From: Nocardioides mesophilus
GTDB lineage: Bacteria > Actinomycetota > Actinomycetes > Propionibacteriales > Nocardioidaceae
Direction: 5' to 3'
Length of the DNA stretch: 64,000 nt
Assembly (NCBI RefSeq): GCF_014395785.1
Contig: NZ_CP060713.1
Span: forward strand, 1,640,501 to 1,704,500
Part shown: piece by piece, positions 1 through 8,771 of the stretch
Layout of the letters: each line of letters opens with the position of its first letter
How positions within the stretch are numbered: the stretch's first letter is position 1
The notes under the pieces: generated by a model
Told to the model about the DNA's origin: nothing
Databases searched by the model: none
Seen by the model: only the letters and a program-made list of their open reading frames with translations
Made by a program: the position numbers and the translations under genes

Positions 1-1461
1 AACGCCGACAACGTCATCTTCTGGATGAACATGATCAAGGCGGAGAAGGCCAACTGGGCGGCCTACGTGCCGGGTGAGTTCCCCGACAACGTCACCAAGG
101 TGAGCAAGATCGACGATCAGACGGTCAAGTTCGACCTCGACTCGAAGTACTCCAGCAACTGGTTCACCTACAACGAGCTGTCGCAGGTGACGCCGATGCC
201 GATGGCCTGGGACGTGACCAGCACCTCGGCCAAGGCCGGGAGCGGTGGCTGCACCACCGACATGGCGAAGTGCAAGGCGGTCTACGACTTCCTGGTCTCC
301 CAGTCCAAGGACCAGCAGAGCTACGCCAGCAGCAAGATCTGGAGCGTCGTGAACGGTCCGTGGAAGCTCGGCAGCTACAGCTCGTCCGGCAACTTCACGT
401 TCGTGCCGAACAAGGACTACTCCGGTTCCCCGAAGCCGAAGCTCGACGAGGTCAAGTTCCTTCCCTTCACCAGCGACTCCGCGGAGTACAACGTGCTGAA
501 GTCCGGGAGCACCATCGACATCGGCACCGTCCCACCGCAGGACCTGCCGCAGAAGCCGGCGGACTCCGACGTCCCGGGCACCAACCCGCTCGGCGCGAAC
601 TACTACCTCGCTCCCGAGTTCACCTGGTCGGTGAACTACTTCCCGATCAACTTCAACAACCCGACTCTCGGTCCGGCGTTCAAGCAGCTCTACGTGCGGC
701 AGGCCCTGCAGATGACGCTGAACCAGCCGGTGGGGATCGACAAGGCACTGTTGGGCTACGGCTATGAGAACTACTCGCCTGTGCCGGTCAAGCCCGACAA
801 CCAGTGGCTGAGCCCCGAGGCGCAGGCAGGAAACCCCTACCCCTTCGACGCGAACAAGGCGAAGAGCCTGCTCACCAGCCACGGCTGGACCGACCAGGGC
901 GGCGTGATGACCTGCACCAAGCCTGGCACGGCAGCCGACCAGTGCGGCGCGGGTGTCAAGTCCGGGACCAAGCTGTCGGTCAAGTACGACTACGCCTCCG
1001 GGTCGCAGCCGTTCAACCAGCAGATGCAGCAGTACAAGTCCGACGCCGCCAAGGCCGGCATCGAGCTGAACATGAAGCAGATGCCGTTCAACTCAGTGCT
1101 CGGCGAGTCCGTGACGTGCAAGCCCACCGAGCCGGCCTGCGCCTGGCAGGTGACCAACTGGGGTGGTGGCTGGATCTACGCCCCCGACTTCCTGCCGACC
1201 GGTGAGTCGCTGTTCGCGACCGGAGCCGGCTCGAACTCGGGCAGCTACAGCGACCCGAAGATGGACCAGCTGATCACCGCCTCGCAGAAGCTCAACGGCA
1301 CCGGACCGCTCTACGACTACGAGAACTACACGATGGAGCAGCTGCCGGTGATCTTCCAGTCCAACAGCTACAACATCAAGGCGGTCTCGACGACGGTCGG
1401 CGGGGTGATCTTCAACCCGCTCCTGACGCTGACCCCCGAGTACTGGTACCGCACGCAGTGA
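1..1461 (+). CDS. ABC transporter substrate-binding protein, family 5 (3' part)
   Basis: The reading frame is open from base 1, so the N-terminus, including any lipoprotein signal peptide, lies outside the window; 486 residues are visible. The sequence resembles the C-terminal lobe of SBP_bac_5 proteins (oligo/dipeptide or nickel binding). Typical features are the YVRQALQMTLNQ helix near residue 225 and a late block (PDFLPTGESLF) that shapes the ligand pocket in this family. Its stop overlaps the next start by 4 bp, and permeases and ATPases follow, so this is the binding component of a complete importer. The ligand cannot be read from the sequence; peptides are likeliest. Confidence 0.9.
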   Translation, partial: NADNVIFWMNMIKAEKANWAAYVPGEFPDNVTKVSKIDDQTVKFDLDSKYSSNWFTYNELSQVTPMPMAWDVTSTSAKAGSGGCTTDMAKCKAVYDFLVSQSKDQQSYASSKIWSVVNGPWKLGSYSSSGNFTFVPNKDYSGSPKPKLDEVKFLPFTSDSAEYNVLKSGSTIDIGTVPPQDLPQKPADSDVPGTNPLGANYYLAPEFTWSVNYFPINFNNPTLGPAFKQLYVRQALQMTLNQPVGIDKALLGYGYENYSPVPVKPDNQWLSPEAQAGNPYPFDANKAKSLLTSHGWTDQGGVMTCTKPGTAADQCGAGVKSGTKLSVKYDYASGSQPFNQQMQQYKSDAAKAGIELNMKQMPFNSVLGESVTCKPTEPACAWQVTNWGGGWIYAPDFLPTGESLFATGAGSNSGSYSDPKMDQLITASQKLNGTGPLYDYENYTMEQLPVIFQSNSYNIKAVSTTVGGVIFNPLLTLTPEYWYRTQ

Positions 1462-2405
1462 CCGCGTTCCTGCTGCGGCGGACGGTCCAGGCGGTCATCG
1501 TGATGCTGCTGGTGTCGCTGATCGTGTTCGTCCTGCTGCAGATGCTCCCCGGCGGCGCGGCCCGAGCCATCCTCGGGCCGCGCGCCACCCCGGCCCAGCT
1601 CGAGCACTTCAACCAGCAGAACGGGTTGGACAAGCCGGTCTTCCAGCAGTACCTGATCTGGCTCAACCATCTGATCCACGGGGACCTCGGCTACAGCTAC
1701 AAGCTCAACCAGAGCGTGTCGTCGCTGATCGCGGCGAAGCTGCCGAAGACGATCGTGCTCAACCTGCTCGCGCTGGTGTTCTCGGTGGCGCTGGCCGTGC
1801 CGATCGGGCTGACCCAGGCCGTCCGCCGCAACAGCCTGTTCGACTACTCGGCCACCTTCCTGGGGTTCGTCTTCTACTCCACGCCGATCTTCTTCCTCAG
1901 CCTGCTGATGGTGCTGTGGTTCTCGCTCAACCTGGGCTGGTTCCCGGCGCAGGCGCCACAGGCGGAGACGGTGGCCGGGATCCTCGCCGATCCCAAGGCC
2001 CTGGTCCTCCCGGTCGCCTCGCTCGTGCTGCTCCAGGTCTCGCTGTTCACCCGCTACATGCGCTCCGCCGTCCTGGACAACCTGGTCCAGGACTACGTCC
2101 GGACCGCCTACTCCAAGGGAGCCGGCCAGCGCCGGGTGATCTACCGGCACGTGCTGCGCAATTCGCTGATCCCGATGGTGACGATCCTGGGCCTGTCGCT
2201 GCCGATCCTGCTGGCCGGGTCGCTGGTCACCGAGCAGGTGTTCAACTACCCGGGCATGGGGCTGCTCTTCTACCAGCAGGCCCTCATCAACGACTACCCG
2301 ACGCTGCTCGGCATCACGCTGATCACCGGGATCGCCACGGTGCTGGGCAACCTGCTGGCCGACATCGGCTACGCGGTGCTGGACCCCCGAGTGAGGTACT
2401 CATGA
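1458..2405 (+). CDS. ABC transporter permease, DppB/OppB type
   Basis: A 315-residue inner-membrane permease with an N-terminal membrane segment (about residues 9-30) and five further hydrophobic segments. The cytoplasmic EAA coupling loop is visible in the stretch from DYVRTAYSKGAG to NSLIP (about residues 214-238), which docks on the ATPase. Length is typical for the DppB family. GTG start with GTGA overlap of the preceding stop, and ATGA overlap with the next gene, so it is translationally coupled within the importer operon. Confidence 0.93.
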   Translation: MTAFLLRRTVQAVIVMLLVSLIVFVLLQMLPGGAARAILGPRATPAQLEHFNQQNGLDKPVFQQYLIWLNHLIHGDLGYSYKLNQSVSSLIAAKLPKTIVLNLLALVFSVALAVPIGLTQAVRRNSLFDYSATFLGFVFYSTPIFFLSLLMVLWFSLNLGWFPAQAPQAETVAGILADPKALVLPVASLVLLQVSLFTRYMRSAVLDNLVQDYVRTAYSKGAGQRRVIYRHVLRNSLIPMVTILGLSLPILLAGSLVTEQVFNYPGMGLLFYQQALINDYPTLLGITLITGIATVLGNLLADIGYAVLDPRVRYS

Positions 2406-3340
2406 CCGCCGCGCCCACCCCGGGCTCCGAGCCCGTCGTCACCGCCGCACCGCCGGGCGGGACCCCGGTCGGCGGCGAGGTCCACGGCGAGCAGCGGAGC
2501 GCCCTGCGCCGCGCCGCGGAGGTGTTCTCCGAGAACCGGCTGGCCCTGGTCGGTCTCGGCATCGTGGTGGCGTTCCTGCTGTTCTGCTACCTGGGCCCGC
2601 TGGTCTACCACACCGACCAGACCACCTCGAACCTGGCGATCTCCAACGAGCCGCCGAGCAGCGAGCACCTGCTCGGCACCGATCCCAACGGCTACGACCA
2701 GCTCGGTCGGCTGATGTACGGCGGCCAGGCGTCCCTCGAGGTCGGCATCGCAGCGGCCCTGCTCGCGACCATCGTGGGAACCGCCTTCGGGGCGATCTCC
2801 GGCTACGTCGGCGGCGTCGTCGACGCGACGATGATGCGCCTGGTGGACGGGATGCTCGCGATCCCGGCGCTGTTCATCCTGCTGGTGCTCTCGACGATCT
2901 TCACCCCCGACAAGACCGCCATGATCCTGCTGATCGCGGCCTTCTCATGGCTGCCGGCCGCCCGGCTGATCCGCGGGGAGGCACTGTCGCTGCGCGTGCG
3001 CGAGTACGTCCAGGCGGTGCGGATGATGGGCGGCAGCAACCGTCGGGCGATCCTGCGGCACATCGCCCCCAACGCGATCGGCACGGTGGTGGTGTTCGCG
3101 ACCTTCACCGTTGCCGACGCGATCCTGATCCTGTCGTTCCTGGGCTACCTCGGCCTCGGCATCCAGCCCCCGCAGACTGACTGGGGCGGGATGCTCTCGC
3201 AGGCGATCAACTACATCAACAGCGGTTACTGGTGGCTGCTCTACCCGCCGGGCATCGCCATCGTGATGGTGGCCATCGCGTTCAACTTCATGGGCGACGC
3301 GCTGCGCGACGCCCTCGAGGTCCGGCTGCAGAGCAGGTGA
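2402..3340 (+). CDS. ABC transporter permease, DppC/OppC type
   Basis: A 312-residue permease. I take the ATG at 2402, whose ATGA overlaps the upstream stop; the frame is open further upstream but that part only shadows the DppB gene. The N-terminal OppC-type domain (a membrane segment near residues 50-75) precedes the transport domain, and the EAA loop is visible as EYVQAVRMMGGSNRRAI. It pairs with the DppB-type permease to form the membrane channel of the importer. Confidence 0.92.
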   Translation: MTAAPTPGSEPVVTAAPPGGTPVGGEVHGEQRSALRRAAEVFSENRLALVGLGIVVAFLLFCYLGPLVYHTDQTTSNLAISNEPPSSEHLLGTDPNGYDQLGRLMYGGQASLEVGIAAALLATIVGTAFGAISGYVGGVVDATMMRLVDGMLAIPALFILLVLSTIFTPDKTAMILLIAAFSWLPAARLIRGEALSLRVREYVQAVRMMGGSNRRAILRHIAPNAIGTVVVFATFTVADAILILSFLGYLGLGIQPPQTDWGGMLSQAINYINSGYWWLLYPPGIAIVMVAIAFNFMGDALRDALEVRLQSR

Positions 3341-3345
3341 GCCCC

Positions 3346-5418
3346 ATGGAGACCGGACCGACCCCGCACCCAGGCGGCCTCGCGGCCGCCGTACCGCCGC
3401 CGCTGCTGCAGATCCGCGGCCTGCGCACCGACATCCGGCTGAAGCGCTCCACCGTCCACGCCGTCGACGGCGTCGACCTCACGGTGCGCCAGGGCGAGAC
3501 CCTCGGCGTCGTCGGCGAGTCCGGGTGCGGCAAGACGATGCTCGCGCTGTCGATCATGCAGCTGCTGCCGCCCGGCGGGGACGTCGTCGACGGGGAGGTG
3601 GTGCTCGACGGGGTGGACCTGGTCGGCCTCGACGAGACCGAGATGAAGCACGTGCGCGGCGACGACGTCGCGATGATCTTCCAGGACCCGCTGACCTCGC
3701 TGAACCCGACCGTCCCTGTGGGCAAGCAGATCGCGGAGTCCGTGGTGCTGCACCGGCGGATCGGCGCGGCGGCCGCCCGGGCCCGCGCCGTGGAGGTGCT
3801 CGACCTCGTCGGGATCGCGCGTGCGCGGGACCGGGTCGACGACTACCCGCACCAGTTCTCCGGCGGGATGCGCCAGCGGGTGATGATCGCGATCGCGCTC
3901 GCCTGCGACCCCAAGCTGCTGATCGCCGACGAGCCGACGACCGCCCTCGACGTCACCATCCAGGCACAGATCCTCGAGCTGATCGACCGGCTGAAGGCCG
4001 AGCTCGGCATGGCGGTGATCCTGGTGACCCACGACCTCGGCGTCATCGCCGGGCGGGCGGACCGGGTGGCGGTGATGTACGCCGGCCGCGTGGTCGAGTC
4101 GGCCCCGTCCGATCTGCTCTTCCGCGAGCCGCGGCACCGCTACACCGAGGCGCTCTTCAGCGCGCTGCCGGAGCGTGCGGCGGAGAGCCGGCAGCCGCTC
4201 TATGCCATCCCCGGGCTGCCGCCGGACCTCACCCAGCCGCCGCCCGCCTGCCGGTTCGCGCCGCGGTGCCGCTTCGCCGAGGACGACTGCCGCAGCGAGG
4301 ACCCCGCCCTGATCCTCCAGCCGGACGGCCGCGAGGTCGCGTGCTTCCACCAAGCGTCCGCCGGTCACCGGCTCGAGGTGCACGAGCGGCTGCCCGAGCC
4401 GGAGGTGGCACCCCGGGAGCGCTCGGTCCTGCTCTCGGTGGAGCACCTGGTCAAGGACTTTCCGCTCGGACACTCGCTGTTCGGCCGCAAGCAGGGCACC
4501 GTCTCGGCGGTCGCGGACGTGAGCTTCGAGGTTCGCACGGGCGAGACGCTCGGCCTGGTGGGTGAGTCCGGGTGCGGCAAGACCACCACCGGACGCCTGG
4601 TCGTGGGGCTCGACGACCCCACCTCTGGCACGGTCCGGGTGGACGGGAAGGACCTGACCGCGCTCCCCCGGCGCGAGCGGCGGGTGATGCGCCGCGAGGT
4701 GCAGTTCATGTTCCAGGACCCGTACTCGTCCCTGGACCCGCGGATGCGGGTGGGGCCGATCCTGCGGGAGCCGCTGCAGATCCACCGACTCGGCGACCGC
4801 GCCGAGCAACGCCGCCAGGTCTCCGAGCTCCTCGACCTGGTCGGACTGCCCGAGTCGGCCGTCGACCGCTACCCGCACGAGTTCTCCGGCGGCCAACGGC
4901 AGCGGATCGGGCTGGCCCGCGCGCTGGCCCTGCACCCGCGGCTGGTGGTGGCCGACGAGCCGGTCTCCGCGCTCGACGTCTCGATCCAGGCACAGGTGCT
5001 GAACACGATGCGCGAGCTGCAGAACCGGCTGGACCTGACCTACGTGGTGATCTCCCACGACCTGTCGGTGATCCGCTACCTCGCGGACCGGATCGGCGTG
5101 ATGTACCTGGGCAAGCTGGTCGAGGAGGGGCCGGCGGCCGAGGTGTACCACCATCCGCTGCACCCCTACACCCACGGTCTCATCGAGACGATCCCGGTCG
5201 CCGACCCCGAACGGGAACGGGTCAAGGAGAAGGCCCCGCTCGGCGGCGAGCTGCCCAGCGCCGCCGCTCCGCCGTCCGGCTGCCGGTTCCGGACCCGGTG
5301 CCCGCTCGCCCAGGAGATCTGCGCCCAGGAGGAGCCACCGCTGGCCCCGCTGCGACCCGGCGGCCACCGGGTCGCGTGCCACTTCCCGCTGGAGCCCGCA
5401 GCGCCGACGGCCGTCTGA
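3346..5418 (+). CDS. Fused double ABC ATPase (DppD-DppF type)
   Basis: A 690-residue protein with two complete ATPase halves that energise the importer. Half 1 has Walker A GESGCGKT at residues 57-64, signature FSGGMRQR and Walker [13 protein letters not shown]. Half 2 repeats these with [16 protein letters not shown] and [12 protein letters not shown]. Each half ends in the Cys-containing oligopeptide-transporter tail (CRFAPRC; CRFRTRC). In most bacteria these are two genes; the fusion is common in actinobacteria. The ATG at 3346 has AGGTGA 5 nt upstream. A GTG at 3337 overlapping the previous stop is an alternative that adds three residues. Confidence 0.92.
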   Translation: METGPTPHPGGLAAAVPPPLLQIRGLRTDIRLKRSTVHAVDGVDLTVRQGETLGVVGESGCGKTMLALSIMQLLPPGGDVVDGEVVLDGVDLVGLDETEMKHVRGDDVAMIFQDPLTSLNPTVPVGKQIAESVVLHRRIGAAAARARAVEVLDLVGIARARDRVDDYPHQFSGGMRQRVMIAIALACDPKLLIADEPTTALDVTIQAQILELIDRLKAELGMAVILVTHDLGVIAGRADRVAVMYAGRVVESAPSDLLFREPRHRYTEALFSALPERAAESRQPLYAIPGLPPDLTQPPPACRFAPRCRFAEDDCRSEDPALILQPDGREVACFHQASAGHRLEVHERLPEPEVAPRERSVLLSVEHLVKDFPLGHSLFGRKQGTVSAVADVSFEVRTGETLGLVGESGCGKTTTGRLVVGLDDPTSGTVRVDGKDLTALPRRERRVMRREVQFMFQDPYSSLDPRMRVGPILREPLQIHRLGDRAEQRRQVSELLDLVGLPESAVDRYPHEFSGGQRQRIGLARALALHPRLVVADEPVSALDVSIQAQVLNTMRELQNRLDLTYVVISHDLSVIRYLADRIGVMYLGKLVEEGPAAEVYHHPLHPYTHGLIETIPVADPERERVKEKAPLGGELPSAAAPPSGCRFRTRCPLAQEICAQEEPPLAPLRPGGHRVACHFPLEPAAPTAV

Positions 5419-5447
5419 CATCAGGCTGCGTCAGATCCCGGTATAGA

Positions 5448-5491
5448 TGACGTCACTTGGTGTTGACATGACGTCATCGTGGTGTCATTGT
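5448..5491 (+). promoter_or_regulatory. Tandem TGACGTCA operators over a leaderless promoter
   Basis: Two perfect 8-bp palindromes TGACGTCA lie at 5448-5455 and 5469-5476, exactly 21 bp apart (two helical turns). A -35 TTGACA at 5463-5468 directly abuts the second box. With a 17-bp spacer a -10-like CATTGT sits at 5486-5491, seven bases before the ATG at 5499, and no Shine-Dalgarno sequence is present, so transcription probably starts at the start codon. A degenerate third box TGGTGTCA is at 5480-5487. The layout suggests repression, plausibly by the ribbon-helix-helix protein encoded next (inference). Confidence 0.7.
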
Positions 5492-5498
5492 GGTGCAC

Positions 5499-6074
5499 AT
5501 GGACATCACCCCCTTCGTCGAGAGCCTCCGCCAGGACCTCACCGCGGCCGCCGAGGCGGGCGGCCCCGAGATCAGGGCCGCCGCCGAGCGGCTGACGCTG
5601 GCGCTCGACCCCGCCGTGCGGCTGGCCCTGATGGACGCGCTGTCCCAGGCCGCCGCCGAGATCACCAGCGAGCTGCCGGCCGGGTCCGTGGAGCTCCGGC
5701 TGCGGGGCCGCGAGCCGCAGCTCGTCGTCGACGTACCCACCATGCCGCTGCAGGCCCTGCACGGCGAGGGTCCGACCCCTCCCGCCCCACCGGCGCCGCC
5801 GGCGCCCGAGGACCTCGAGGAGGACGCCGAGGACGGCGCCCTGGCCCGGATCACGCTGCGGATCCCGGAGTCGTTGAAGTACAAGGCCGAGGAGCTCGCC
5901 GCCAAGGGCGGGCACTCGCTCAACAGCTGGATCGTCAACGCGGTGCGCGCCGCCACCCGGGAGCGGGCGGCGGTCGAGGTCGACCTGGACCTCTCCAGCC
6001 TGCCGTTCTTCGACGGCCCCGGCTTCCCCACCGGCCGCGGCCGCAGCGCGAAGCGGATGACCGGCTGGGTCTGA
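5499..6074 (+). CDS. Ribbon-helix-helix (HicB/Arc-like) regulator
   Basis: A 191-residue protein. An N-terminal helical region (1-60) is followed by a short beta-rich part and a Pro-rich linker (92-103). The C-terminal ribbon-helix-helix fold spans about 116-155, with strand ARITLRIPESL, then helices containing YKAEELAAKGG and SLNSWIVNAVRAA. Such proteins are often annotated as HicB-family antitoxins, but no HicA-type toxin is adjacent. The start ATG lies 7 nt after a good -10, implying a leaderless mRNA. The DUF4097 gene follows 91 bp downstream, an arrangement I recall as frequent in actinobacteria. Autoregulation through the upstream TGACGTCA boxes is inferred. Confidence 0.8.
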   Translation: MDITPFVESLRQDLTAAAEAGGPEIRAAAERLTLALDPAVRLALMDALSQAAAEITSELPAGSVELRLRGREPQLVVDVPTMPLQALHGEGPTPPAPPAPPAPEDLEEDAEDGALARITLRIPESLKYKAEELAAKGGHSLNSWIVNAVRAATRERAAVEVDLDLSSLPFFDGPGFPTGRGRSAKRMTGWV

Positions 6075-6165
6075 CCCAGCACCCGAACCCCACCTCACCC
6101 CCAGATCCGACCGGCACCGCCGGCCGGGCGGACGAGCACACCCTGCTCGAGATCGGAGCACCGTC

Positions 6166-6986
6166 ATGGAGCACACCTTCACCACCCCGGGCCCATCACC
6201 CTGGCCGTCGAGCTCGGCTCGGGCGCCCTCACCGTGCACACCGACGACGTCGCCCAGACCGTGGTGGACGTCAACGGGCAGGGCGCCGAGGAGGTCGAGG
6301 TCCGCCAGGACGGCGACCTGATCAGCATCACCGCACCGCCGCGCCGCAGCGGCTTCTTCGGCCGCGGCGAGGAGCTCGACGTGCACGTCTCGATGCCGCA
6401 CGACAGCCGGCTGCAGACCAAGGTCGGCTCGGCGGACGTCACCGTCCTCGGCAGGGTCGGCGAGAGCGCCGTACGCGCCGGCTCCGGAGACGTCGAGATC
6501 GAGCAGATCGCCGGCGAGGCCCTCGTCGAGACCGGCTCGGGCGACGTCACGCTCGGCCGGGTGAGCGGCGACCTGCGGCTCAAGAGCGGCTCCGGCGAGG
6601 TCCGGGTCGACGAGATCGGCGGCTCCGGGTCGCTCTCCACCGGCTCCGGGGACATCCGGGTCGGCGCGGCGCACGGCGCGGTGCAGCTCAAGTCCGGCTC
6701 CGCGGACCTCCAGGTCGGCGAGGCGCACCAGGACATCGCACTCAGCACCGCCTCCGGAGACGTCCAGGTCGATCGGATCCACCGCGGCGAGCTGCGCGCC
6801 AACGCCGTCTCCGGCGACATCCTGATCGGCGTCCCCGGCGGCGTCCCGGTCTGGACCGACGTCAGCTCGCTCACCGGCCGGGTGCACTCCACGCTGCAGG
6901 GCGCGGGTCGGCCCGAGGAAGGCCAGGACTACATCGAGCTGCGGGCCAAGACGGTCAGCGGCAACGTCTCGCTCGAGCAGGTCTGA
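6166..6986 (+). pseudogene. DUF4097 beta-strand-repeat protein, apparent -1 frameshift
   Basis: From about 6195 to 6986 the frame encodes a right-handed beta-repeat protein with recurring GSG(D/E)V motifs, typical of DUF4097 (putative adhesin domain). The natural start is the ATG at 6166, with GGAG 7 nt upstream. It reads MEHTFTTPG and then runs out of frame at 6193-6194, where one base is missing from GGGCCC before ATCACC. Restoring one base joins it to PITLAVELGSGALTVHTDD, the family-typical N-terminus. The only in-frame alternative start (GTG 6234) has no ribosome binding site. Either a sequencing or assembly slip or a real mutation; function unknown. Confidence 0.78.
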
Positions 6987-7000
6987 CCCCGCAGCTCCCG

Positions 7001-7040
7001 CAGCCCCCAGCAGCCCCCAGCAGCCCCCAGCAGCCCCCAG
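7001..7040. repeat. 10-bp tandem repeat, four exact copies
   Basis: The unit CAGCCCCCAG occurs four times without change in the gap between the DUF4097 gene and the next small gene, with degenerate copies on both flanks (6991-7000 and 7041-7050). On the transcript it would be C-rich and unstructured. It is a likely slippage hotspot. Confidence 0.9.
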
Positions 7041-7079
7041 CATCTCCCCACCAACGACTTCCCGAGAGGAACCACCACC

Positions 7080-7235
7080 ATGTCCGAGTTCTCCGGCTAC
7101 TACGACCGCCTCGCCGAGCAGCAGATCCGCGAGCGGGTCGCCTCCCGCCGCACCGTCTCCCAGATGCGCCGCCCGCGCGGGCGGCACGCCCTCGCCGACC
7201 GGCTGCACCACCTCGCCGACCGGATCGACGGCTGA
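7080..7235 (+). CDS. Small basic protein of 51 residues
   Basis: ATG at 7080 with AGAGGA about 9 nt upstream; the stop is at 7233-7235. The product starts MSEFSGYYDRLAEQQ and ends with two related heptads, HALADRL and HHLADRI. It is rich in Arg and His and predicted mostly helical, with no membrane segment. It lies 93 bp after the DUF4097 gene and may be co-transcribed with it and with the RHH regulator. I do not recognise the family. Codon third positions are strongly G/C, as in the neighbours, which supports real coding. Confidence 0.65.
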   Translation: MSEFSGYYDRLAEQQIRERVASRRTVSQMRRPRGRHALADRLHHLADRIDG

Positions 7236-7336
7236 CCACCCACCTCCCGTCCCCGCCATGGCGGAACCCCGGCCCGGGCCCGCTGCCGCACCACCACCGG
7301 CAGCGGGCCCGACGCACGTCCGGGCGGCCGCCGACG

Positions 7337-7348
7337 GACAATGGAGCC
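7337..7348 (+). promoter_or_regulatory. -10-like GACAAT six bases before an ATG
   Basis: GACAAT at 7337-7342, then six bases, then the ATG at 7349. This is the same spacing seen before a dozen other genes here, so the SGNH hydrolase mRNA is probably leaderless. Confidence 0.5.
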
Positions 7349-8167
7349 ATGTCTGGCACCTTCCATCGATTCGTCGCGCTCGGAGACTCCTTCACCGAAG
7401 GGGTCGGCGACCACGACGCGGACCGGCCGAACGGGGTCCGCGGCTGGGCCGACCGCGTCGCCGAGGTGCTGAGCACCCAGGTCGACGACTTCCGCTACGC
7501 CAACCTCGCCATCCGCGGCCGCAAGATGGACGCGATCCTCGCCGAGCAGATCGGGCCGGCGGTGGCGCTCGCCCCCGACCTCGTCACCGTCTACGCCGGC
7601 GGCAACGACATCCTGCGGCCCAAGGTCGACATCGACGCAATGGTCGCCCGCTACGACGAGGGGATCGGACGGCTGGCGGCGACCGACGCCCGCGTGCTGG
7701 TCTTCACCGGCTTCGACCTCGGCTTCGCGCCGGTGTTCCGGCACCTGCGCGGCCGGGTCGCGACCTACAACGAGCTGGTCCGCGAGGTCGCCGACGACCA
7801 CGGCGCCACGGTCGTGGACTACTGGCGGCTGCGGGAGTACCGCGACCCGCGGCTGTGGGACGTCGACCGGCTGCACATGTCCGCGGCCGGACACCAGCGG
7901 ATGGCGGTCGCGGTGCTCGACACCCTCGGCGTGCCGCACCGGTTGCAGCGGCCCGTCCTGGCGGCGCTGCCGGAGATGGACCGTCGCCAGCGCCGCAACG
8001 CCGACCTGGCCTGGGCCAGGGCGCACGCGGCCCCGTGGGTGCGGCGCCGGCTGACCGGTACGTCGTCGGGCGACGGCCTGACCGCGCGCCGGCCGACCCT
8101 CGAGCCGGTCGGGCGGCCGTCGGACCTCGTCGACCACCTCGCGGACCGGGCGCCGGCCGACCGGTGA
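7349..8167 (+). CDS. SGNH/GDSL-family hydrolase
   Basis: A 272-residue esterase or lipase-like enzyme. Block I is FVALGDSFTEG near residues 8-18, with the nucleophilic Ser in GDS. Block III is GGNDI, giving the oxyanion Asn. Block V is DRLHMSAAGH with the Asp-x-x-His pair. No signal peptide is visible, so it is probably cytoplasmic. The C-terminal 60 residues, after the catalytic domain, are Arg-rich and contain PWVRRRL, typical of the actinobacterial subgroup. Its stop overlaps the next start by GTGA. Substrate unknown. Confidence 0.9.
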   Translation: MSGTFHRFVALGDSFTEGVGDHDADRPNGVRGWADRVAEVLSTQVDDFRYANLAIRGRKMDAILAEQIGPAVALAPDLVTVYAGGNDILRPKVDIDAMVARYDEGIGRLAATDARVLVFTGFDLGFAPVFRHLRGRVATYNELVREVADDHGATVVDYWRLREYRDPRLWDVDRLHMSAAGHQRMAVAVLDTLGVPHRLQRPVLAALPEMDRRQRRNADLAWARAHAAPWVRRRLTGTSSGDGLTARRPTLEPVGRPSDLVDHLADRAPADR

Positions 8168-8643
8168 GCACGCCACCGTACGTCGCGGTCGTCGGGCCCG
8201 GGCAGACCGACGACGCGGAGCTGCTCGACCGGGCCCGGCTGGCCGGCCGGCTGCTGGCCGAGCACGGCTGCGTGGTGCTGACGGGAGGGCTCGGCGGGGT
8301 GATGGCCGCGGCGGCCGCCGGCGTGGCGGAGGTCGGCGGCACGGCGGTCGCGCTGCTGCCGGGGTCGGACCGCTCGGCGGCCTCGCCGGGCCACACGGTG
8401 GCGGTCGCGACCGGGCTCGGCGAGCTGCGCAACGCGCTGCTGGTGCGCAGCGTCGACGCGGTGCTCGCGCTGCTCCCGGCCACCGGCACGAGCTGGGGCA
8501 CGCTCTCCGAGGTCGCGCTGGCGGCCCGCACCGGCGTCCCCGTCGTCGCGGTCGGTCCCTGGGGCCTGCCCGGCCCCGAGGTCAGCGCCTACGACGACGT
8601 ACCGCAGGCGCTCGAGCGGCTCCGCGCGCTGCTGCCCCGCTGA
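8164..8643 (+). CDS. LOG-like Rossmann protein (TIGR00725 type)
   Basis: A 159-residue protein starting at GTG 8164 and overlapping the previous stop. It has the SLOG/lysine-decarboxylase-like Rossmann pattern: PYVAVVGPG at the N-terminus, LTGGLGGVMAAAAAG (nucleotide-binding glycine loop), and LPATGTSWGTLSEVALA in place of the canonical PGGxGTxxE. The altered PGG motif makes phosphoribohydrolase activity uncertain. Coupled translation suggests a shared role with the SGNH hydrolase, but none is known. Confidence 0.8.
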   Translation: MSTPPYVAVVGPGQTDDAELLDRARLAGRLLAEHGCVVLTGGLGGVMAAAAAGVAEVGGTAVALLPGSDRSAASPGHTVAVATGLGELRNALLVRSVDAVLALLPATGTSWGTLSEVALAARTGVPVVAVGPWGLPGPEVSAYDDVPQALERLRALLPR

Positions 8644-8679
8644 CCCCGGCCGGTCGCGGCGGGTCGCGGCGCCGTACCG

Positions 8680-8739
8680 CTTCCCACGGGAGTTTGACGC
8701 TTCCCATGGGCCGTAACCCGTGGGAAGCATCAAACTTCC
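8680..8739. repeat. Long hairpin with two competing left arms
   Basis: A 20-bp arm at 8691-8710 pairs with 8717-8736 with two mismatches and a 6-nt loop. In addition CTTCCCACGGG at 8680-8690 is a perfect complement of 8717-8727, the same strand used by CTTCCCATGGG at 8700-8710. Two mutually exclusive stems are therefore possible. It lies between convergent genes, so it may act as a bidirectional terminator or be a dispersed palindromic repeat. There is no T-run after it. Confidence 0.75.
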
Positions 8740-8771
8740 GACATACCGTGGTAATCGGCGGGCGGCCGGGG

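Noticed and set aside
3241-5421. Very long antisense frame opposite the ABC ATPase
   Set aside because: It is a GC-bias shadow: composition is Arg/Gly/His/Val-rich with no domain, and the sense strand has full ATPase motifs. The same applies to 15528-17303 and 19027-21012 on the plus strand.
5499-7235. HicAB toxin-antitoxin module
   Set aside because: The RHH part is HicB-like, but no HicA-type toxin of about 60 residues is present; the 51-residue protein lacks the HicA fold pattern.
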